In this document: in pieces, positions 1 to 5,347 of the stretch
Numbering within the stretch: position 1 is the first letter of the stretch
Layout: the number at the start of each line of letters is the position of its first letter
Origin: an uncultured Legionellales bacterium
GTDB taxonomy: Bacteria; Pseudomonadota; Gammaproteobacteria; UBA1113
DNA: 7,523 bases
Direction of reading: 5' to 3'
Assembly (NCBI GenBank): GCA_945956945.1
Contig: CAMFJO010000030.1
Coordinates: 1 to 7,523, forward strand
Notes under the pieces: model-generated
What the model was told of the DNA's origin: nothing
Seen by the model: the letters and a program-made list of their open reading frames with translations, nothing else
Databases searched by the model: none
Translations under genes and position numbers: made by a program

Positions 1-572
1 ATATGAGCGTGTCTAACAGGTTGCACCAATCGGAAACTATTCTGCACATTGTGTTTGCGCTCTTTAAGATTCAATTCGCTTTGCGGTTTGTTATAACGAT
101 GGCGTTGCAAGCGAATGTTATCCATGGAAATAGCCATTTGATGACAAATGGGGCGTGCTATTTCAATAACCTGATTGTAGCCGCGTTGTCGCAAGCGCCG
201 CGGGTGCAAAGGCATGGGTAATATGCTTTGTGGCCAGGGCATGGTTCTTTGTGTTGCCAAAGTATGCGATAATAATTGACCCAGTAAACGGCAATGGATG
301 AAGCTATTCTCGAATTTGGCGGCATGGATCCAATCGCTGATAGGGGAAGTATAATGGAACAAAATAGTGCTCAATTGTTGATAAGCGGGCTTGCTTAAAC
401 AGCGTGCACAATAAGGTTGTGCCATAGGTAGCGGTGTTGCACAGCGCGCACAAGCGGATTTATTCCAAGGTAATACATTAAAACAGTCTGGGCACAAATG
501 ATCCAGGGGCCAAGTGGCGGCGACGACTTGCAGGCAAATGAGGCAGCGCGTAGACCATAATTTTTTTAACAT
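1..572 (-). CDS. comF: ComF-family phosphoribosyltransferase-like protein (3' part missing)
   Basis: The frame stays open from the ATG at 572 to the left edge, giving 190 residues. Three CxxC pairs near the N-terminus (C10/C13, C27/C30, C41/C44) plus C55/C58 form the zinc-finger region typical of ComF/GntX proteins. Residues 119-140 read PMPLHPRRLRQRGYNQ followed by an acidic/hydrophobic helix, the ComF signature (P.PLH..R.R.RG.NQ). Residues 164-180 (QSELNLKERKHNVQNSF) match the conserved Q..L...ER..N...F block. The PRPP-binding loop (usually DDV.TTG) should lie in the missing C-terminal 40-50 residues. Family members take part in DNA uptake in naturally competent bacteria, with a cytoplasmic, helicase-partner role described for ComFC. 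Elsewhere the gene is often kept next to biotin genes, as here, where it is divergent from the BioC-like gene. No good Shine-Dalgarno precedes the ATG. Confidence 0.9.
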   Translation of the reverse strand, partial: MLKKLWSTRCLICLQVVAATWPLDHLCPDCFNVLPWNKSACARCATPLPMAQPYCARCLSKPAYQQLSTILFHYTSPISDWIHAAKFENSFIHCRLLGQLLSHTLATQRTMPWPQSILPMPLHPRRLRQRGYNQVIEIARPICHQMAISMDNIRLQRHRYNKPQSELNLKERKHNVQNSFRLVQPVRHAH

Positions 573-598
573 ACGGTGATAACATCGAGGATTGGATT

Positions 599-626
599 TT
601 TATAGTATATACTTAATATACTTCAA
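599..626 (-). promoter_or_regulatory. Possible sigma70 promoter of comF
   Basis: Read on the minus strand, TTGAAG (626-621) and TATAAA (604-599) are 16 bp apart, 27 bp upstream of the comF ATG. The surroundings are A+T-rich, so chance matches are likely. The position fits a short leader. This is a sequence match only. Confidence 0.4.
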
Positions 627-654
627 GATGCGAACTAGAAAATTTTAAGCAATA

Positions 655-771
655 GCCTCAAGGGCTGTCTGCCCTGTTGTCAAACACGCCGTGAATACCT
701 CCCTGTAGGCTCGGGCGCCGCATCCATGCGGCGCACGGTTTGACACCTAGGGACAGCCAGCTCTTTGAGGC
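655..771. repeat. Dispersed palindromic element, copy 1
   Basis: This 117-bp imperfect palindrome lies in the spacer between the divergent comF and bioC genes. The core (679-744) begins GTCAAAC and ends GTTTGAC, and contains two smaller hairpins. One is GCC/GGC plus TAC/GTA around a CTCCCT loop (688-710). The other is a perfect 8-bp stem, GCGCCGCA/TGCGGCGC, with loop TCCA (715-734). Outer arms GCCTCAA...GCTGTC (655-668) and GACAGCC...TTGAGGC (752-771) pair imperfectly, so the whole can fold as a three-way junction. The core matches 4137-4202 at 62 of 66 positions. No reading frame of interest lies in it. It may be a non-autonomous mobile palindrome, a transcribed hairpin or a bidirectional terminator; I cannot tell which. 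Confidence 0.85.
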
Positions 772-820
772 GTCTCATTCAGTTCTGTGGCTTAACTTCG
801 TATTTTAAATGTGGCCGCTG

Positions 821-826
821 TATAAC
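821..826 (+). promoter_or_regulatory. Weak candidate -10 box upstream of bioC
   Basis: TATAAC lies 23 bp before the bioC ATG. No convincing -35 hexamer is found 16-18 bp upstream (the best is TCGTAT at 798-803). The Shine-Dalgarno is also poor (GAGA at 837-840), which suggests low expression of bioC or a start signal I do not recognise. Confidence 0.25.
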
Positions 827-849
827 AAAAATATATGAGAAAATAGATT

Positions 850-1686
850 ATGAAACAGACACTTTATTCTCTTGATCCACAGCGTATCCAGGCTGATTTT
901 CAGCGGCATACGACTTTAAATAATTATCACAAAGCGATTAGCACTGCTTTAGATGAAACTTTGTTCCAGCGTGCGACAGCATTAAATTTGCAGCCAGAAC
1001 GCATTGTCAATTTAACGGCAGGGCAGAGTATTTTGACAGAAATGTTAACAGGGTATTATTCACAGGCTAAAGTCACTGCTATCGATTATATGCCTTTGCA
1101 ATTAGCCTTAGCGCCATTGCCTATTTCTACCCATTCTGTGGATATGGTTTTTTGTCCCATGATGCTGCATTGGTGTGTTGCACCTGAAGAAATGATGCAA
1201 GAAGTACAGCGTATTTTAAAACCGAATGGGGTGTTGTTGTTTTCTGTGTTAGGCCCTGATTCTTTACTAGAATTAAGACAAGTGTTACTCACTTTAAGTG
1301 ACAAACCCTATATTCCTGTTTTTACGGATATGCACAACTGGGGCGATCTATTACAAAACTTAAAGTTTAAAAATCCCGTGGTCGATGTGGATTATTTTAC
1401 CGTGTATTACCCTGATTTTTCGCAACTGATGTTAGCTTTACGCTCCCAAGGTCCCACTTATTTTTTGAAAGAGATGAATAAAGGCTTGATCACACCCCGC
1501 CAATGGCAAAATTTAGAACAAATGTATGCGGCTTATAGGGATGAACAGGGCTTGGCTTTAACGCTAGAAGTTGTGTATGGCATTGCTTTTGGGCCTGCTT
1601 TGAGGTCAGAAGAGGATTTATTGGCTCAAGAAACCAGTATCCCCCTGCAAAAAGTGCGGCGTAAGCTGCCCAAATCCTCGGATTAA
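850..1686 (+). CDS. bioC: BioC-like malonyl-ACP O-methyltransferase with degraded SAM-binding loop
   Basis: Canonical BioC uses SAM to methylate the free carboxyl of a malonyl thioester, so the fatty-acid machinery can build the pimeloyl chain of biotin. The 278-residue product keeps many BioC family features. Residues 98-142 carry VDMV, LHWC, the E..RILKPNG strand and the FSVLGPDSLLELR block. Residues 158-189 carry VFTDMHNWGD and YYPD, and 240-247 read EVVYGIAF. These place it in the longer BioC type rather than among generic methyltransferases. Two SAM-contact parts look abnormal. Motif I, normally D/E-x-G-x-G-x-G, is NLTAGQSI (54-61). The segment between the motif-II acidic residue (D79) and VDMVF (97-101) is about 15-18 residues short and lacks the usual GD-E/LP motif. 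It could be a divergent enzyme, a non-catalytic relative, or a protein with a shifted role. There is no frameshift; the frame is intact. Confidence 0.8.
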   Translation: MKQTLYSLDPQRIQADFQRHTTLNNYHKAISTALDETLFQRATALNLQPERIVNLTAGQSILTEMLTGYYSQAKVTAIDYMPLQLALAPLPISTHSVDMVFCPMMLHWCVAPEEMMQEVQRILKPNGVLLFSVLGPDSLLELRQVLLTLSDKPYIPVFTDMHNWGDLLQNLKFKNPVVDVDYFTVYYPDFSQLMLALRSQGPTYFLKEMNKGLITPRQWQNLEQMYAAYRDEQGLALTLEVVYGIAFGPALRSEEDLLAQETSIPLQKVRRKLPKSSD

Positions 1687-1690
1687 TGCT

Positions 1691-1719
1691 TTGACAGATC
1701 CTGTAAAAACAGGTAGAAT
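1691..1719 (+). promoter_or_regulatory. Sigma70 promoter of rpmF with palindromic spacer
   Basis: TTGACA (1691-1696) and TAGAAT (1714-1719) are separated by exactly 17 bp, a near-consensus promoter placing the start near 1726 and giving a leader of about 30 nt. The spacer holds a perfect inverted repeat CCTGT-AAAA-ACAGG (1700-1713) filling the space up to the -10 box. A second inverted pair, TTGACA (1691-1696) and TGTCAA (1723-1728), brackets the promoter, not quite concentric with the first. AGGAG (1745-1749) is well placed before the rpmF ATG. The palindrome is where a repressor would sit, but no regulator is identified. Confidence 0.75.
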
Positions 1720-1755
1720 CCTTGTCAATTTTATAGAATACATCAGGAGCACATT

Positions 1756-1953
1756 ATGGCTGTACAACAAACGCGCAAATCGCACTCCAAAACAGGGATG
1801 CGCAGAGCACACGATTTTTTAACAGGTCCTTCTTTGTCCAGCGATCCGACAACGGGTGAGTTGCATCGACGTCATCATGTCACGAAAGAAGGCTATTATC
1901 GTGGTAAAAAAGTCTTAGAAACCAAAGCCTTAGATGTAGACAGCGAAGAATAG
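1756..1953 (+). CDS. rpmF: 50S ribosomal protein L32
   Basis: This 65-residue basic protein of the large ribosomal subunit starts [17 protein letters not shown] and contains the family blocks DPTTGE (31-36), HRRHHVT (37-43) and GYYRGKK (46-52). It has no cysteines, so it is the zinc-free form usual in gammaproteobacteria. The acidic tail (LDVDSEE) makes it a little longer than the roughly 57-residue E. coli protein. AGGAG 6 bp upstream supports the start. In most gammaproteobacteria yceD precedes rpmF; here a BioC-like gene does. plsX follows after a 122-bp gap with a hairpin, so rpmF is probably transcribed more than the lipid genes behind it. Confidence 0.97.
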   Translation: MAVQQTRKSHSKTGMRRAHDFLTGPSLSSDPTTGELHRRHHVTKEGYYRGKKVLETKALDVDSEE

Positions 1954-2006
1954 TCAGGATCATCCTACAGGATGTTTAACTATCTACTCCGATCTAGTCA
2001 TACGAA

Positions 2007-2048
2007 AAACCCCCTATTTGGCGTCTCTGGCGCCTAAATAGGGGGTTT
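2007..2048. terminator. Strong hairpin between rpmF and plsX (terminator or attenuator)
   Basis: AAACCCCCTATTTGGCG (2007-2023) pairs with CGCC-T-AAATAGGGGGTTT (2031-2048) apart from one bulged T at 2035; the loop is TCTCTGG. The T tract on the plus strand is short (TTT then AT), but on the minus strand it is five T's (A2005-A2009), so the hairpin is a better terminator in the opposite direction. Since no plsX promoter is evident, partial read-through from rpmF is the simplest reading. A smaller stem, CATCC/GGATG (1961-1974), precedes it just after the rpmF stop. Confidence 0.75.
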
Positions 2049-2075
2049 ATGCAATAAACAGGAGCGAAGCGCCCC

Positions 2076-3137
2076 ATGTCTGCACCCGTCACAGTAGCCT
2101 TGGATGCCATGGGCGGCGACCATGGGCCGCGTATCATTGTCCCTGCAGCACTAACGGCTTTAGCATCTTATCCGCAGCTTTCTCTCATTTTAGTGGGAGA
2201 TGAAGCGGTACTAAAACCCTTACTTCATAAAAAACAATACGATAGTCATCGTTTACGCGTGCACCATGCGAGCCAATCTGTGGCCATGGATGAGCTGCCA
2301 GCTCAAGCACTGCGTTATAAAAAAGACTCTTCGATGCGTGTGGCGCTGAATCTGGTTAAAGAAGGCGCTGCTCAGGCTTGCGTGAGTGCAGGCAACACAG
2401 GGGCTCTATTGGCAACGGCTCGCTTTGTATTAAAAACACTGCCAGGTATCGATCGACCTGCCTTAATTGGCTTGATGCCCACTGCTGTAAACAGTACTAC
2501 CATGGTGCGAGTGCTTGATTTAGGCGCTAATATTGATTCTACTCCCCTGCATTTATTGCAGTTTGCCGCTATGGGACATATTGTGTCACATGCCATTGAT
2601 GGTGTGGCAAAGCCGCGTATCGCTTTACTGAATATTGGTGAAGAAGAGATTAAAGGAAATGAAGTGATTAAAAATGCGGCGAAATTAATTGCGGCACAGG
2701 CTTCATTACATTATGTGGGTTTCATAGAAGCCAATGATTTATTTGCCGCTAAAGCCGATGTGATTGTCTGCGATGGTTTTATCGGCAATATTGCTTTAAA
2801 AGCCAGCGAAGGCACGGCATCGATGCTATTACAATTTTTTAAACGCGCTGTTAAAGAAAGTCTCTTGGCCCGCTTGGCAATCCCTTTTTTGTTACCTGTG
2901 TTGACTAAAACCAAAAAACATTTCGATCCAGCACGTTATAATGGTGCTTCCTTATTGGGTTTAAATGGCGTGGTGATCAAAAGCCATGGTAATGCGAAAG
3001 AAGTTGCTTTTAGGATGGCCATTGTGCAAGCCTTAAAACAAGCTGAACAAGATGTCCCTTTGCAAATTGCCAGTCGTGTCGAGATGACCTTGGCAAATAC
3101 ACAAGACAATGATGTGGAGAACAGAGATGATCTATAG
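2076..3137 (+). CDS. plsX: Phosphate acyltransferase PlsX (acyl-ACP:phosphate)
   Basis: PlsX turns acyl-ACP and phosphate into acyl-phosphate, the donor used by PlsY to acylate glycerol-3-phosphate; it is a peripheral membrane enzyme. The 353 residues match the normal family length. Family blocks in order are ALDAMGGDHGP (8-18), SAGNTGALLA (104-113), RPALIG (127-132), LDLGAN (147-152), LLNIGEEEIKGNE (184-196), YVGFIEAND (213-221), CDGFIGNIALKASEG (232-246) and RYNGASLLGLNG (287-298) followed by SHG (303-305). The start is supported by GGAG (2061-2064), 11 bp upstream, and by the usual N-terminal distance to the AMGGD motif. The last 11 bp overlap fabH, so the two are probably translationally coupled. 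Confidence 0.97.
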   Translation: MSAPVTVALDAMGGDHGPRIIVPAALTALASYPQLSLILVGDEAVLKPLLHKKQYDSHRLRVHHASQSVAMDELPAQALRYKKDSSMRVALNLVKEGAAQACVSAGNTGALLATARFVLKTLPGIDRPALIGLMPTAVNSTTMVRVLDLGANIDSTPLHLLQFAAMGHIVSHAIDGVAKPRIALLNIGEEEIKGNEVIKNAAKLIAAQASLHYVGFIEANDLFAAKADVIVCDGFIGNIALKASEGTASMLLQFFKRAVKESLLARLAIPFLLPVLTKTKKHFDPARYNGASLLGLNGVVIKSHGNAKEVAFRMAIVQALKQAEQDVPLQIASRVEMTLANTQDNDVENRDDL

Positions 3138-4089
3138 CCGTATTGTGGGAACAGGCAGTTATTTACCAAAAAGAGTGGTGACGAATGATGAGCTGGCTCA
3201 AACAGTTGATACCAGTGATGAATGGATCGTCAGTCGTACCGGTATTCGTGCACGTCATATGTCCAATGCAGAAGAAACTTCTTCTTATATGGGGTATCAG
3301 GCCAGCTTGCGGGCTTTAGAAGCAGCCAAACTCAGTGCGCAGGATCTGAATATGATCATTGTAGCGACCACCACACCCGATAAAGGTTTACCGAACACAG
3401 CGTGTTTATTGCAAGAGCGTTTGGGTATCACCGATATTCCTGCATTTGACATAACCGTAGCTTGCGCTGGTTTTGTGTACGCCTTATCTGTTGCCGATCA
3501 ATACATTCGTACGGGTATGGTGAAAACCATATTAGTCGTCGGTGTGGATGTATTAACGGCGGTGACCAATTGGCAAGATCGCAATACCTGTGTTTTATTT
3601 GGCGATGGCGCCGGTGTGGTTATTTTACAAGCTGCAGATAAACCCGGTATCGTCTCGACACACTTGCATGCTGATGGTCGTCAGAAAGATAGTTTGTATA
3701 TTCCTAGCTTGTTACCAGGGCAGCGTTGTGAGGATGAGTTGCCCTATATTCATATGGAAGGCAAGGAAGTATTTAAGTTTGCGGTCAAAGCATTAGGACA
3801 AGTCGTAGAAGAAATCTTGGCGGCGAATGGACTTAATCAAGATGCGATTGATTGGCTTATCCCGCATCAAGCGAATTTACGTATTATTACCGCCACAGCT
3901 GAAAAATTAAAATTGCCGATGGATAAAGTCGTGGTGACGGTGGACAAACACGCCAATACCTCTGCGGCATCGGTGCCTTTGGCATTGGACGAAGCGGTGC
4001 GGGATGGGCGGATAAAACGTGGCCAGACGTTATTGCTAGAGGCCATTGGAGGCGGGTTTGTCTGGGGTGCTGCTTTAATTATCTATTAG
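3127..4089 (+). CDS. fabH: Beta-ketoacyl-ACP synthase III
   Basis: FabH condenses acetyl-CoA with malonyl-ACP to make acetoacetyl-ACP, the first step of type II fatty-acid synthesis. From the ATG at 3127 the protein has 320 residues, close to the usual 317. The catalytic triad is present: Cys113 (TVACAGF), His247 (IPHQANLRI) and Asn277 (HANTSAAS). The N-terminal strand IVGTGSYLP (6-14), the DEWIVSRTGI block (31-40) and the C-terminal GGGFVWG (308-314) are typical. Upstream in-frame ATGs at 3109 and 3112 would add MMWRTE, which the family lacks; GGAG (3116-3119) sits 7 bp before 3127, so 3127 is preferred. It overlaps plsX by 11 bp. The palindrome at 4114 follows closely and may end the transcript. 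Confidence 0.97.
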   Translation: MIYSRIVGTGSYLPKRVVTNDELAQTVDTSDEWIVSRTGIRARHMSNAEETSSYMGYQASLRALEAAKLSAQDLNMIIVATTTPDKGLPNTACLLQERLGITDIPAFDITVACAGFVYALSVADQYIRTGMVKTILVVGVDVLTAVTNWQDRNTCVLFGDGAGVVILQAADKPGIVSTHLHADGRQKDSLYIPSLLPGQRCEDELPYIHMEGKEVFKFAVKALGQVVEEILAANGLNQDAIDWLIPHQANLRIITATAEKLKLPMDKVVVTVDKHANTSAASVPLALDEAVRDGRIKRGQTLLLEAIGGGFVWGAALIIY

Positions 4090-4113
4090 TAATTACTGAT
4101 AGGCATGTTTTAA

Positions 4114-4227
4114 GCTCAAGGTGTGCCGTTGCCGGAGTCAAACACGCCGTGAATACATCCGTGTAGGCTCGGACGCCGCATCCATGCGGCGTACGGTTTG
4201 ACTCCTTGCAACGGACACATCTTGAGC
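4114..4227. repeat. Dispersed palindromic element, copy 2 (possible fabH terminator)
   Basis: This 114-bp palindrome starts 25 bp after the fabH stop. Core 4137-4202 differs from the comF-bioC copy at only 4 of 66 positions. The main hairpin is A+CGCCGCA/TGCGGCG+T with loop TCCA (4173-4192); a second is TACA/TGTA around TCCG. Outer arms are nearly perfect complements: GCTCAAG/CTTGAGC (4114-4120 and 4221-4227), GTGT/ACAC, CCGTTGC/GCAACGG and GGAGTCAAAC/GTTTGACTCC. A T-rich run follows (4233-4256), so it could end rpmF-plsX-fabH transcripts, although the T's start about 6 bp after the stem. Most of the 322-bp gap upstream of fabD consists of this element, a promoter and the fabD leader. Confidence 0.87.
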
Positions 4228-4263
4228 CCAAGATTTTATTTTCTAATTATTTTTTTGAAGCAA

Positions 4264-4293
4264 TCTTAATAGATACTGTTAAGATGGTACAAT
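4264..4293 (+). promoter_or_regulatory. Extended -10 promoter of fabD
   Basis: TGGTACAAT (4285-4293) is an extended -10 (TGn plus TACAAT). The -35 region is weak (TCTTAA at 4264-4269, 18-bp spacing), as is usual for extended -10 promoters, and a T-rich stretch (4233-4256) lies above it. The predicted start, about 4299-4301, coincides with the first base of the G+C-rich leader structure. This makes fabD-fabG a unit separate from plsX-fabH. Confidence 0.6.
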
Positions 4294-4299
4294 AGTTAA

Positions 4300-4380
4300 C
4301 GCGGAGTGGCACCTGATGAGGGTCCCCGACGCTAAGCCTGCACGAGCACGACGGGGTCATCACGGTGACAGGACCCCGCG
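4300..4380 (+). promoter_or_regulatory. Structured G+C-rich 5' leader of fabD, class unknown
   Basis: About 69% G+C over 4300-4383, against an A+T-rich surrounding. Several stems are visible. CGCGG (4300-4304) pairs with CCGCG (4376-4380). CACC (4310-4313) pairs with GGTG (4364-4367). TGATGA (4314-4319) pairs with TCATCA (4357-4362). CCCCG (4324-4328) pairs with CGGGG (4352-4356). GCT (4331-4333) pairs with AGC (4345-4347). The bulged GGGT (4320-4323) can in addition pair with ACCC (4373-4376). GGGTCC (4320-4325) with GGACCC (4371-4376) is a competing helix. That is what a switching leader or a pseudoknot would show. No coding content is seen. I could not match it to a riboswitch, tRNA, SRP RNA or ribozyme consensus that I know. 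It might also be a processed small RNA or a folded repeat unit. Confidence 0.55.
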
Positions 4381-4402
4381 AGCTAAAATTTATTAATTAG
4401 CT
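4381..4402 (+). promoter_or_regulatory. A+T-rich hairpin abutting the fabD ribosome-binding site
   Basis: AGCTAA (4381-4386) and TTAGCT (4397-4402) can pair around a 10-nt A/T loop, directly after the G+C-rich leader and ending one base before GGAG (4403-4406), the fabD Shine-Dalgarno. The stem is weak, but its placement could let the upstream structure influence translation start at 4412. Confidence 0.4.
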
Positions 4403-4411
4403 GGAGATACT

Positions 4412-5347
4412 ATGGAAAAATACGCAATTCTATTTCCGGGTCAAGGATCTCAATCGGTTGGCATGTTAAATGCTTTTGAAGTCGATTATGCACCCGTATT
4501 GAGCGATGTATTTAAGCGTGCATCTAAAACATTAAACGAAGATCTGTGGGAGATTGTCAGTCAAGATTGCCGGGGGTTATTGGATCAAACGCAATACACT
4601 CAACCTGCTTTATTGGCAGCTTCTTATGTTCTGTGGTGTATTTGGCAGAAAACAGCCAAAACCAAACCTAGTTTTTTAGCTGGCCATAGTTTGGGTGAAT
4701 ACACCGCCCTGGTGTGCGCTGAAGCTTTATCCTTTGAAGATGCGATTGCGCTCGTGAATCTGCGTGGTCGTTTGATGCAAGAAGCGGTGCCTGAAGGTGT
4801 AGGTGCGATGGCCGCCATTGTAGGTTTAAGCGATGAGGCAGTGGTTAACTTATGCAAGCAGATAGCTGCTAAAGCCGGTATTGTGAGTGCGGCGAATTAC
4901 AATGCCATAGGGCAAGTCGTGATCTCTGGTTATCATGAAGCAGTGCTATTGGCCGTCGAAGAAGCTAAAATCCAGGGTGCAAAAATTGCAAAGGTATTGC
5001 CTGTCAGTGTGCCTTCACATTGTGCGCTGATGAAACCGGCTGCTGAAGCTTTGGGGGATGCTTTAGAGCGTATTGCCTTACACGCACCACGTTACCCCAT
5101 TATTCATAATGCGACAGTCGATATGGTTGAACATCCTGATGATATTCGTCAGCGTTTGGTAGAACAATTGTATCAGCCAGTACGTTGGGTGGAAACGGTA
5201 CAGCGTTTAGTCGCTGAAGGGGTGAGCCTGGCCCTAGAATGCGGCCCGGGTAATGTATTAACCGGATTGAATAAACGGATTAATACTGATTTGAAAAGCA
5301 TCGCATTGAAAGATCCAAATAACCTAAAACAGGAGACCCAATCATGA
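4412..5347 (+). CDS. fabD: Malonyl-CoA:ACP transacylase
   Basis: FabD moves malonyl from CoA to ACP, supplying the extender unit to all elongation steps (and, in biotin makers, the BioC substrate). The 311 residues match the family (about 309 in E. coli). Visible are FPGQGSQ (8-14), the nucleophile Ser93 in GHSLGEY (91-97), Arg118 in the RGRLMQEA helix, Asn162, GQVVISG (167-173), catalytic His203 in VPSHCALM (200-207), and Gln252 in QLYQPVRW (252-259). GGAG (4403-4406) supports the start. The stop overlaps the fabG start as ATGA. Unlike the usual arrangement, fabD does not follow fabH closely but has its own promoter and long leader. Confidence 0.97.
   Translation: MEKYAILFPGQGSQSVGMLNAFEVDYAPVLSDVFKRASKTLNEDLWEIVSQDCRGLLDQTQYTQPALLAASYVLWCIWQKTAKTKPSFLAGHSLGEYTALVCAEALSFEDAIALVNLRGRLMQEAVPEGVGAMAAIVGLSDEAVVNLCKQIAAKAGIVSAANYNAIGQVVISGYHEAVLLAVEEAKIQGAKIAKVLPVSVPSHCALMKPAAEALGDALERIALHAPRYPIIHNATVDMVEHPDDIRQRLVEQLYQPVRWVETVQRLVAEGVSLALECGPGNVLTGLNKRINTDLKSIALKDPNNLKQETQS

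Noticed and set aside
3..221. Short plus-strand frame inside the comF region, and similar frames at 6129-6311 and 7160-7474.
   Set aside because: Each lies opposite a well-supported minus-strand gene and has no ribosome-binding site or recognisable protein features.
1975..2003. Possible plsX promoter TTTAAC with a 17-bp spacing to TCATAC.
   Set aside because: Both hexamers are poor, and the strong hairpin directly downstream would interfere with such transcripts.
3109..3126. Earlier fabH start at ATG 3109 or 3112.
   Set aside because: It would add MMWRTE not seen in the family, while GGAG is ideally spaced for the ATG at 3127.
679..4202. The two repeated cores as part of a CRISPR array.
   Set aside because: Only two copies exist, 3.4 kb apart in different gene gaps, with no regular spacers and no cas genes.
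4328..4338. GACGCTAAGCC in the fabD leader resembles the GACGCAAAGCC stretch of cyclic-di-GMP-I riboswitches.
   Set aside because: The partner stretch with CAGGGCAAACC and the receptor tetraloop are missing, so the similarity is one short string.
4313..4376. Hammerhead ribozyme: CTGATGA at 4313-4319 followed by a possible stem II GGGTCC/GGACCC.
   Set aside because: The essential GAAA after stem II is absent (the sequence reads CGCGAGC), and no stem III with a cleavage triplet can be formed.
4301..4380. tRNA or tRNA-like fold for the G+C-rich block.
   Set aside because: There is no T-loop GTTCRA motif, the D-arm spacing is wrong, and there is no standard anticodon arm.
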